Positions 1 through 5,567 of a stretch of 6,282 nt of DNA are shown here, piece by piece. The notes under the pieces were generated by a model. It made no database searches, was not told the origin of the DNA, and worked only from the letters and a program-made list of their open reading frames with translations. Positions within the stretch are counted from its first letter, which is position 1. Each line of letters starts with the position of its first letter. Source of the stretch: an uncultured Panacagrimonas sp. (GTDB lineage Bacteria; Pseudomonadota; Gammaproteobacteria; Nevskiales; Nevskiaceae); NCBI GenBank assembly GCA_946481265.1, contig CAMLNE010000252.1, positions 1 to 6,282 of the forward strand, in the 5' to 3' direction. The position numbers and the translations under genes were made by a program.

Positions 1-67
1 CGGGCTGCGAAGCCACGGGCTTTCTCCTTTCCTGAATCCCCCGGCACCCGGCTTCGCGCCGGGCTGC
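1..67. repeat. Cluster of small inverted and direct repeats at the left edge
   Basis: CCCGGC (47-52) and GCCGGG (58-63) form a perfect 6-bp hairpin with loop TTCGC. GCGAAGCC (7-14) is the exact reverse complement of GGCTTCGC (50-57), and CGGGCTGC occurs twice in direct orientation (1-8 and 60-67). The arrangement resembles a REP/BIME-type intergenic element, or the 3' region of an upstream gene: one + frame is open from the window edge to a TGA at 33-35, just before the hairpin. No T-run follows the hairpin, so a classical intrinsic terminator is not supported. Family assignment is uncertain. Confidence 0.3.
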
Positions 68-88
68 ACGGTGGTGCGCGCGCAATTT

Positions 89-117
89 TGTTCAAAGACG
101 GGTGCCCGAATGTTCAA
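89..117. promoter_or_regulatory. TGTTCAA direct repeat flanking a CGGG-TG-CCCG dyad; candidate regulator site
   Basis: TGTTCAA occurs at 89-95 and again at 111-117, a start-to-start distance of 22 bp, close to two helical turns. Between them lies the inverted repeat CGGG (99-102) / CCCG (105-108), almost exactly centred. The left copy lies in the only AT-rich patch of the leader (84-97). This is what is seen; that an activator or repressor of the acx genes binds here is inference. No convincing -35/-10 pair was found in the leader. Confidence 0.25.
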
Positions 118-186
118 GCGCCGGTGACGGCGTCCTCCTAGTCTCCGAACGCGGTGCCGCAGCGATGGCGGCACGTCGCACAAGAA

Positions 187-198
187 CGAGCCGGCTCG
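187..198. promoter_or_regulatory. 12-bp perfect palindrome upstream of acxA, candidate operator
   Basis: CGAGCCGGCTCG reads identically on both strands. It ends 36 bp before the acxA start codon. A second 12-bp perfect palindrome with the same GCCGGC core lies at 5515-5526 before the monooxygenase gene. GC-rich palindromes of this size occur by chance in GC-rich DNA, so the operator call rests mainly on the matching position and core. Confidence 0.25.
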
Positions 199-204
199 CT
201 CTGA

Positions 205-226
205 TCCTGGTGCGGGCCCACCAGGA
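205..226 (+). promoter_or_regulatory. Hairpin sequestering the acxA Shine-Dalgarno
   Basis: TCCTGGTG (205-212) and CACCAGGA (219-226) are perfect reverse complements separated by a 6-nt loop, CGGGCC. The 3' arm contains AGGA of the only good Shine-Dalgarno for acxA (AGGAG, 223-227, seven bases before the ATG at 235). In mRNA the folded form would hide the ribosome binding site. A CTCCT at 135-139 is complementary to the same AGGAG and could be a competing partner. The pairing is seen directly; a regulatory role is inferred. No known riboswitch class was recognised. Confidence 0.45.
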
Positions 227-234
227 GAACAAGG

Positions 235-2394
235 ATGAAGCCCACACGGCACACCCGGATCAGCGGCAACAGGAACTGGATCGCGCTCGATTCCGGCGGG
301 ACCATGACCGATGCGGTGGTGCTGGATACGTCGGGACAGTTCCTCGTCGGGAAATTCCTGACCAACAAGCAGAACGAATCGATCAGCGTGCTCGGTGCGA
401 TCACCGACGCCGCCAAGACCGCCGGTCGCGACCTGCGCAGCACCATGTCGCAGGCCGAGATCATCGTGTACGCCGGCACGATCATGCTCAACACGCTGCT
501 CTCGCGCACCGGCGCGAAGGTGGGCCTGATCGTCAGCCAGGGTTTCGAGGATTACCTGCTGATGGAGAAGGCCGAGGGCGGATGGCTGAGCTATCCGTAC
601 TCGGACCGTCTGCATACGGTCACGCACTACCACCAGGATCCCACCGTCCCACGCGAGCGCATCATCGGCGCGCAGGAGCGGCTCGACATGTTCGGCACGG
701 CGGTGATCCCGCTGCGCGAGCAGGACGTGGTGGAGGCCACGAAGCGATTCGTCGCGATGGGCTGCGACACGATTGCCGTGATGTTCCTGTGGTCGCACAT
801 GAACCCGGTGCACGAACAGGCGGCCGAAAAGGCGATCCGCTCGGTCGACAAGGACATACCCGTGGTGCTCTCGTCAGCGATGTCGCCGACGCACAAGGAA
901 TACTCGCGCCTGGCCTCGGTCGTGGCACAGGCCTATGCCGGCGAGCGCGCGCGCAAGCACTTTCGCAATGTCGAGCAGCGCGCACGCGAGGAAGGCTTCG
1001 ACCGGGAAGTCTCGACCCTGCTGGCGCATGGCGGAACGGTACCGATCAACACCCCGCGCCTGTACGAGTCCTACGTCTCGGGGCCCGTGGGAGGCGTGCT
1101 CGGCGCACAGTATGTCGGCGAGATCATGGGCACCGGCAACGTGGTGGGCTGCGACATCGGCGGCACCAGCTTCGACGTCGGCATCATCCGCGATGGGCTG
1201 ATTCCGATCGTGCGTGAACCGGCCCTGCTGAGCTTTCGCACCAACATCCCGATGATCCACACCGAGTCCATCGGCGCGGGCATGGGTTCGGAACTGGGCG
1301 TGCACCCGCTGACGGGCAAGCTGACGGTCGGCCCGAAGAGCGCGGGCTCGGACGTCGGGCGCTGCTACAAGTGGCCGACGCCGACCATCACCGACTGCCA
1401 CATCCTGCTCGGGTACCTGAACCCGAAGTATTTCCTGGGTGGCGATGTGCAGCTCGATCTCGATGCGGCGATCAAGGCGCTCGAGCCGATGGCCAGGCAC
1501 TTCAACACCAAGACCTTCGAGTTCGCCGAGCGCGCGCACAAGCTGGTGTGCAGCTACATGCAGGAATTCCTGGTGAACATGCTGCGCGGTCGCGGCTACA
1601 ACATGAAGGAATACTCGCTGGCGATGTACGGCGGCGGCGGTCCGCTGGGCCTGGCCGACGTGATCGACGGCATTGCGCACGACCTGGGCGACATCGTCAC
1701 CTTTCCCTTCGCCGCCGTGTTCAGCGCCTTCGGGGTGCTCTGCGCACCACGGCGCTATCGCTATCACCAGTCGATCCTGGCCGGTGCGCCGCCGCTGGGC
1801 GCGCCCGCCGCGGAGGCCGCCCGGCTGCACGCCGCGGGCGCGATCAGCGAGGCCTGGGAGCACCTCGAGGCGCGCGCCCGCGCGGACTTCAAGCTGCACG
1901 GCTGGAGCTTCAAGGATGCAAGGCTCTCGCGCAGCGCCTACGTGCGATTCACCAACCAGCTGTCGGACTTCGAGGTGCTGTGGCCATCGGCACGGCTCAA
2001 GTCGCTGGGCGATGTGCAGGATCTGCTGAACCGCTTCGAGAAGGTCTACACGACGATCTACCCTTCGCAGGCGCTGTACAGCGAGGTCGGCTACCAGATC
2101 CTGGAGGTGGCGCTGACCGCCGACGTGCTGACCCCAAAGCCCCGGCTGCCGATCCTGAAGAAGAAAGGGCCCAGGCCGTCGTCGGCCTCGGAGAAGGGCA
2201 CGCGCAAGGTGTACTGGCGCGGAAAGATGCTGGACTTCCGCATCTACGAAATGGATCCGCTAGAGCCCGGCAATGTCATCAAGGGGCCGGCGATCATCGA
2301 GCACCCCGCCACGACCCTGCTGGTGGCACCCGGCGATCACGTGGAGCTGGATAACCGGCGCCTGATCCACTATCGCCCGGGCGCGACACGCTGA
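235..2394 (+). CDS. acxA: Acetone carboxylase-type beta subunit (HyuA/ASKHA ATPase family)
   Basis: Probable beta subunit of a cytoplasmic ATP-dependent ketone carboxylase. In the characterised acetone carboxylase this subunit hydrolyses ATP to AMP and two phosphates to activate ketone and bicarbonate. The 719-aa length matches the roughly 717 aa of Xanthobacter AcxA. Visible motifs: N-terminal ASKHA phosphate loop D19-S-G-G-T-M-T-D26; S282-G-P-V-G-G followed by the second phosphate motif D307-I-G-G-T-S-F-D314; the TDCH (386-389) and GYLNP segment; the glycine-rich Y465-GGGG-P470 of the hydantoinase/oxoprolinase A domain; and a C-terminal domain with GTRK (655-658) and GPAIIE (684-689), as in acetone carboxylase beta subunits. 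The ATG at 235 is preceded by AGGAG at 223-227. First gene of a probable operon with acxB and acxC. A general N-methylhydantoinase A or oxoprolinase label is less likely given the three-gene set. The exact ketone substrate is not determined. Confidence 0.88.
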   Translation: MKPTRHTRISGNRNWIALDSGGTMTDAVVLDTSGQFLVGKFLTNKQNESISVLGAITDAAKTAGRDLRSTMSQAEIIVYAGTIMLNTLLSRTGAKVGLIVSQGFEDYLLMEKAEGGWLSYPYSDRLHTVTHYHQDPTVPRERIIGAQERLDMFGTAVIPLREQDVVEATKRFVAMGCDTIAVMFLWSHMNPVHEQAAEKAIRSVDKDIPVVLSSAMSPTHKEYSRLASVVAQAYAGERARKHFRNVEQRAREEGFDREVSTLLAHGGTVPINTPRLYESYVSGPVGGVLGAQYVGEIMGTGNVVGCDIGGTSFDVGIIRDGLIPIVREPALLSFRTNIPMIHTESIGAGMGSELGVHPLTGKLTVGPKSAGSDVGRCYKWPTPTITDCHILLGYLNPKYFLGGDVQLDLDAAIKALEPMARHFNTKTFEFAERAHKLVCSYMQEFLVNMLRGRGYNMKEYSLAMYGGGGPLGLADVIDGIAHDLGDIVTFPFAAVFSAFGVLCAPRRYRYHQSILAGAPPLGAPAAEAARLHAAGAISEAWEHLEARARADFKLHGWSFKDARLSRSAYVRFTNQLSDFEVLWPSARLKSLGDVQDLLNRFEKVYTTIYPSQALYSEVGYQILEVALTADVLTPKPRLPILKKKGPRPSSASEKGTRKVYWRGKMLDFRIYEMDPLEPGNVIKGPAIIEHPATTLLVAPGDHVELDNRRLIHYRPGATR

Positions 2395-2525
2395 TGGGCC
2401 GCAAGTACAAGCCGATTGCGCGCGGCCCGGACGTCGTGCGTCACGAACGCGGCAGATCCGGGTGTTCCCCATTTTTCCGAGCGTGGATCGCGGGCCCTGC
2501 CCGCACCGCGCCAGTGAGGAGATGA
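2394..2525 (+). CDS. Possible 43-aa basic small protein or leader ORF bridging acxA and acxB
   Basis: A 43-codon frame starts with an ATG overlapping the acxA stop (TGATG, 2392-2396) and ends at TGA 2523-2525, overlapping the alternative acxB ATG at 2522 and two bases before the preferred ATG at 2528. The product starts MGRKYKPIARG and is basic: 11 Arg/Lys against 2 Asp/Glu. It has no signal peptide, membrane segment or recognised domain. No clear Shine-Dalgarno precedes it, so translation would depend on termination-reinitiation from acxA. Its value may be coupling: ribosomes crossing the gap would arrive at the acxB start. It may equally be a chance frame in GC-rich DNA. Confidence 0.25.
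   Translation: MGRKYKPIARGPDVVRHERGRSGCSPFFRAWIAGPARTAPVRR
2434..2446 (+). other. Small hairpin in the acxA-acxB gap
   Basis: TCGTG (2434-2438) and CACGA (2442-2446) pair across a 3-nt loop. No T-run follows, so it is not a terminator. It could be an mRNA processing or stability element, or chance. Confidence 0.2.
2490..2504 (+). other. GC hairpin just upstream of the acxB ribosome binding site
   Basis: GCGGGC (2490-2495) and GCCCGC (2499-2504) form a 6-bp all-GC stem with a 3-nt loop, ending about 10 bases before the acxB Shine-Dalgarno (GTGAGGAG, 2514-2521). There is no T-run after it. It may set subunit stoichiometry by processing or by insulating the ribosome site; this is inference from position. 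Confidence 0.3.
2514..2521 (+). promoter_or_regulatory. acxB Shine-Dalgarno that decides the start
   Basis: GTGAGGAG ends directly at the in-frame ATG at 2522, too close for initiation there, but is six bases from the ATG at 2528, an ideal spacing. The GTG at 2462 in the same frame has no Shine-Dalgarno. The start at 2528 is therefore preferred. A near-identical TGAGGAG precedes acxC. Confidence 0.6.
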
Positions 2526-2527
2526 CG

Positions 2528-2668
2528 ATGGCGACCAGGAAGGCGACGAAGACGGGCTCGCGGAAAACGCCGGCGGCACAGCGCACGGCGGCGAGCAAGA
2601 AGAAGCCCGTCGCAGGCAGGAAGCTGGCTGCCGGCGCCAGGAAGGCATCCGCCGGCGCGAAAAAGCAA
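2528..2668 (+). other. Region encoding the Lys/Ala/Arg-rich low-complexity tail of AcxB
   Basis: The first 47 codons of acxB encode a disordered-looking basic tail with motifs such as MATRKATKTGSRK, ASKKKPVAGRK and AGARKASAGAKK. The first acidic residue is Asp54. The tail is rich in the K-A-x and R-K-x-A units seen in bacterial histone H1-like proteins. Codon use looks like the rest of the gene, and no frameshift is needed to join it to the conserved body. Confidence 0.7.
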
Positions 2669-4876
2669 ACGCTGCTGCAGCGGCTCGATCGTTCCGAGGC
2701 GCTGTTCCGCAAGACCGGTCACTACCAGGGTCTGCGCAAGCTGGCGCTGCACGACGCCGATCCGCTCAAGTTCGAGGCGTTCCACTCGCGCATCATGAGC
2801 ACCATCATCTCGGTGCGCGACACCATGAAGTACATCGCCTCGAGCCCCGCGGTGCGCGATTTCGAGGAGTTCGTGATCGGCCTGTACACGCCCGAGGGCG
2901 ATGCCATCGCCTTGTCGACCGGCATCATGGTCCACGTCCACACGCTGTCCGAGTTCATCAAGTTCATGATCCGGAACGGCTACGAGGATGATCCCAGGAT
3001 CCGCCCGGGCGACATCTTCGAGAACAACGAGGCCTGGGCCGGCGGTGTGCACACGCCCGACGTGATGACCTGCATCCCCGTGTTCCATGGCGACAAGCTG
3101 ATTGCCTGGATCGGCGCGGTGACACACGAGCTGGAGTCAGGCACGTATGAAGGGCCGGGCATGTCGGTGTTCGCGCCCGACCGCTACGGTGAGGGACTGC
3201 ACATCTCGGCCGAGAAGGTGGGCGAAGAGGATCACTTCCGTCGCGACTACCTGATCCGGCTGAAGATGAACCTGCGCAACTCCAACTGGTGGAGCCTCGA
3301 CGACAAGTCGAAGCTCTCCGGCTGCCTGATGGTGCGCGAGGCGCTGTACAAGATCATCGACAGCTACGGCCTGGGCTACTACGAGAACGGCATCCAGGAG
3401 CTGATCGAGGAAGGCCGGCGCAATTTCATCAAGCGCGTGAAGACCACGATGGTGCCCGGCACCTATCGTGGCGTGACCCTGCCGGTGCACAAGCGCAGCC
3501 ACGTGCAGTACGTGCACCCGCTGGCCAAGGGCGACTTCATCGACTTCGTCTACAACGAGATGAAGGTGACGCGCGAGGGGCATTTCGAACTGGACTTCGA
3601 GGGCAGCACCGGCTGGAGCTTCCATCCGTTCAATTGCGCGGTCGGCCCCATGAATGGCGGCTTCTGGATCACGCTCACGCAGCTGCTCGCCTACGACGGG
3701 CGCGTCAACGACGGGGCCTACCTGGCGGTCACGCAGTACCTGCCGGAAGGATCGATCGTCAATGCCAACTACGGTGGCGCGGCGACCTCGCTGGCCTGGT
3801 GGACCCTGATCCCGATCTTCGCCAACGTCTGGCGCATGATCGGCATGAGCTGGTTCGCGCGTGGCTTCGTCGAGGAGATCGTGATGTCGACGCCGACCTG
3901 CATGGCCGGCGTGGCCGGATTCGACCAGTACGGCAATGCCACCGGCTACCAGAACTTCGAGATGGCGGGCGAGAGCTTCGGCGCCCGCGGCGTCGCCGAC
4001 GGCATGGACTGCGGCTCGCCGATCTGGAACTCGGAGGGGATCCAGGGGGACGCCGAGGTGTGGGAGATGACCGGCCCCAACCTCTACCTCAACCGCAGCT
4101 TCACGCAGAACCATCAGGCGCTCGGCAAGTTCCGCGGCGGGCATGCCTGGGAATCGCTGTGGATGGTGAAGAACTCGCGGCTGGTGAATGTCACGCTGAC
4201 CGGCTCTGGCGCCTGCAACGGCGGTGTTTTCCACAAGGGCATGTACGGCGGCTATCCGGCGCCGGGCTGGAAATGCCTGTGGGCCTCGGGCACCAATCTC
4301 AAGGAGCTGATCGCCGGGAACGAGAAGCTGCCGACCACGATCGAGGAGGCGGCCGCGATGCTCGAGGACGGGCGCATCCAGGCCCGGGAGTGGTACTGCG
4401 GACCGCTCAACCAGTGGTCTCCCAACCTGTCCGACCACGATCTGTTCGGCGTGGTCTACCAGGGCGGCTCCGGTTACGGCGACGTGCTCGAACGCGACGT
4501 GCGCCTGATCGAACGCGATCTGGCCAACCAGCTGGTGACGCCCGAATTCGCGAAGAAGGCCTATGGCTACGACGGTGCGAACACCGAGGCCGAACGCGAG
4601 GCGCGACGCAAGAAGCGCCTTGCCGAGTCCGTGCCGGCGGAACAGTGGTGGGCCCAGGAACGCCGGCGGGCGAAGTCGGGCGAGGTCGGCACCATCGTGG
4701 CGCAGACCTATGCGCGCTCGGCCAAGCTGTCCACCAAGCTCAAGGACCTGTACCTGAAATTCTGGGAGATCGACGAGTTCCCGTATGCCGACACCGGTGA
4801 GGCCGATTTCACCGTCACGACGCCGACCGGGTTCTATTTCCCGAAGTCACCCGTCCGGGAAAAGAAGGCTGCCTGA
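2528..4876 (+). CDS. acxB: Acetone carboxylase-type alpha subunit (HyuB family, metal site) with a basic N-terminal tail
   Basis: Probable alpha subunit of the ketone carboxylase, holding the Mn site where the activated ketone and carboxyl group are joined. It has 782 aa from the chosen start, against about 776 in Xanthobacter AcxB. H175-T-P-D178 in the NNEAWAGGVHTPD segment and H200 in the GAVTHE segment align at a constant +25 offset with the His150, Asp153 and His175 metal ligands of Xanthobacter AcxB (alignment from memory). Other family marks: ALSTGIMVHVHT-like early segment, FEGSTGWSFH, MYGGYPAPGW and GGSGYGD (646-652) near the C-terminus. Residues 1-47 are unusual: 15 Lys/Arg, 13 Ala and no Asp or Glu, resembling histone H1-like or AlgP-type tails; the conserved part begins near residue 48. 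It follows acxA after a 133-bp gap and is 12 bp from acxC, so it is probably cotranscribed. Confidence 0.87.
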   Translation: MATRKATKTGSRKTPAAQRTAASKKKPVAGRKLAAGARKASAGAKKQTLLQRLDRSEALFRKTGHYQGLRKLALHDADPLKFEAFHSRIMSTIISVRDTMKYIASSPAVRDFEEFVIGLYTPEGDAIALSTGIMVHVHTLSEFIKFMIRNGYEDDPRIRPGDIFENNEAWAGGVHTPDVMTCIPVFHGDKLIAWIGAVTHELESGTYEGPGMSVFAPDRYGEGLHISAEKVGEEDHFRRDYLIRLKMNLRNSNWWSLDDKSKLSGCLMVREALYKIIDSYGLGYYENGIQELIEEGRRNFIKRVKTTMVPGTYRGVTLPVHKRSHVQYVHPLAKGDFIDFVYNEMKVTREGHFELDFEGSTGWSFHPFNCAVGPMNGGFWITLTQLLAYDGRVNDGAYLAVTQYLPEGSIVNANYGGAATSLAWWTLIPIFANVWRMIGMSWFARGFVEEIVMSTPTCMAGVAGFDQYGNATGYQNFEMAGESFGARGVADGMDCGSPIWNSEGIQGDAEVWEMTGPNLYLNRSFTQNHQALGKFRGGHAWESLWMVKNSRLVNVTLTGSGACNGGVFHKGMYGGYPAPGWKCLWASGTNLKELIAGNEKLPTTIEEAAAMLEDGRIQAREWYCGPLNQWSPNLSDHDLFGVVYQGGSGYGDVLERDVRLIERDLANQLVTPEFAKKAYGYDGANTEAEREARRKKRLAESVPAEQWWAQERRRAKSGEVGTIVAQTYARSAKLSTKLKDLYLKFWEIDEFPYADTGEADFTVTTPTGFYFPKSPVREKKAA

Positions 4877-4880
4877 GGAG
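4874..4880 (+). promoter_or_regulatory. acxC Shine-Dalgarno overlapping the acxB stop
   Basis: TGAGGAG combines the acxB stop codon with the acxC ribosome binding site, eight bases before the ATG at 4889. A ribosome ending acxB covers this site, so the two subunits are probably translationally coupled. Confidence 0.6.
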
Positions 4881-4888
4881 AACGCGCC

Positions 4889-5392
4889 ATGAGCGAAACC
4901 ACTTCCGCCGAGGTCACCCGCGCGCTGGTCGACCGGCAGCTTGCCTGGCCGGATCTGCTCAAGCTGATGCGCCAGCCCAAGTCGCCGAAGCGCTTCGACG
5001 AGACCGTCGCCGCGATGCAGGGGCGGGTGGACTGGAAGGAACCGATCCTGCTGCCGCTGGGCGAAAACCTGTTCATCGTGGCCAAGGGCGGCCGCGCCAT
5101 CATCAAGACCACGGCCGGCGCGGAACTGTGCGGCTGGAACGAGAACTGGAAGATGAAGTGCCGCGTGATCGTGCGTCGCACGCGCGAGGACCTGGAGGCC
5201 ATCTACCCGCCCGAGCACCTGACCATCGACAGCGATCTCGTGGAATTGCGCGAATGGTATTGCCCGGCCAGCGGCACCCTGCTCGACGTGGACTGCGTGC
5301 CGCCGGCGTACCCGGTGGAAATCGATTTCACGCCGGACCTGAAGGCGTTCTACGAGGAGTGGCTCGGCAGGCCCTTGCCCGTGAAACTCTAG
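4889..5392 (+). CDS. acxC: Acetone carboxylase-type gamma subunit with degenerate zinc site
   Basis: The 167-aa small subunit matches the length (about 168) and layout of Xanthobacter AcxC: P30-K-S-P-K-R-F near the N-terminus, ILLPLG (53-58), LFIV (61-64), C81-G-W-N-E-N-W, an AIYPPEH segment, R121-E-W-Y-C125-P, and the closing F-Y-E-E-W-L-G-R-P-L-P. In the enzyme this subunit packs on alpha-beta and has a structural zinc. Compared with the CxCxxxxC ... CPxC pattern I recall for Xanthobacter, only C81 and C125 remain; the other three positions are T74, A76 and S128. Two other cysteines, C91 and C136, are present. TGAGGAG (4874-4880), overlapping the acxB stop, gives an 8-base spacing to the ATG, indicating coupling with acxB. 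The family call is secure by synteny and sequence; the zinc loss relies on remembered alignment. Confidence 0.85.
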   Translation: MSETTSAEVTRALVDRQLAWPDLLKLMRQPKSPKRFDETVAAMQGRVDWKEPILLPLGENLFIVAKGGRAIIKTTAGAELCGWNENWKMKCRVIVRRTREDLEAIYPPEHLTIDSDLVELREWYCPASGTLLDVDCVPPAYPVEIDFTPDLKAFYEEWLGRPLPVKL

Positions 5393-5408
5393 GGCTGGCC
5401 GGGGGTGG

Positions 5409-5440
5409 GGCGGTGCCGCCTGCCTCCCGGCGCACGCCGG
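5409..5440 (+). other. Tandem GC-rich inverted repeats after acxC, weak terminator or processing candidate
   Basis: GGCGG (5409-5413) / CCGCC (5416-5420) and CCGGCG (5427-5432) / CGCCGG (5435-5440) are two adjacent perfect dyads beginning 17 bp after the acxC stop. Neither is followed by a T-run, so intrinsic termination is doubtful; 3'-end stabilisation of the acx mRNA is another option. A G-rich run (5392-5413) precedes and partly overlaps them. Confidence 0.3.
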
Positions 5441-5472
5441 CTGCTCCGCCGGGTGAGGGTGGCTCCTAGGTT

Positions 5473-5490
5473 CTCGCCAACGCCGGCGAG
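5473..5490 (+). other. Hairpin in the acxC to monooxygenase gap
   Basis: CTCGCC (5473-5478) and GGCGAG (5485-5490) pair across a 6-nt loop. CGCCGG (5481-5486) can instead pair with CCGGCG (5500-5505), so two mutually exclusive folds are possible. No T-run follows. The role is unknown. Confidence 0.25.
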
Positions 5491-5514
5491 GTGCACACTC
5501 CGGCGACCATCAAG

Positions 5515-5526
5515 AGGGCCGGCCCT
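5515..5526. promoter_or_regulatory. 12-bp perfect palindrome upstream of the monooxygenase gene, candidate operator
   Basis: AGGGCCGGCCCT is a perfect palindrome ending 41 bp before the monooxygenase start. It shares G-x-GCCGGC-x-C with the palindrome at 187-198 upstream of acxA, and the other GCCGGC sites I found by eye in the window are not flanked by palindromic bases to this extent. A common regulator is inferred, not shown. No clear -35/-10 promoter was seen nearby. Confidence 0.25.
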
Positions 5527-5567
5527 GCGCACGGCCCCGTGGATCGCGCACTGGACGGAGAAAGCGC

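Noticed and set aside
47..63. Intrinsic terminator for a gene left of the window
   Set aside because: The hairpin is good but no T-run follows on either strand, and no upstream gene can be confirmed from the few codons present.
166..180. Sigma-54-like TGGC...GC element before acxA (known acetone carboxylase operons are often sigma-54 dependent)
   Set aside because: The GG and GC are one base off the required spacing and the -12 part reads TCGC rather than TTGC, so it is not a convincing promoter.
102..1217. Long + strand frame of 371 codons overlapping the 5' part of acxA
   Set aside because: It is an out-of-frame shadow of acxA in GC-rich DNA. Its product is Arg/His/Gly-rich with no recognisable domain, while acxA has clear family motifs.
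874..1899. Long antisense frame (341 codons) within acxA
   Set aside because: It has no domain signature and typical antisense composition (Arg/Ala/Val/His), explained by high third-position GC of acxA.
2462..2527. Longer acxB start at GTG 2462 or at ATG 2522
   Set aside because: GTG 2462 has no Shine-Dalgarno, and ATG 2522 abuts the GAGGAG with no spacer. ATG 2528 has the ideal six-base spacing.
3137..4438. Long antisense frame (433 codons) within acxB
   Set aside because: No recognised motif; low-complexity His/Asp/Arg/Val composition mirrors the acxB codons.
3289..4800. 503-codon + strand frame inside acxB
   Set aside because: An alternative frame of acxB with an Arg-rich, motif-free product; acxB is intact with catalytic residues in place.
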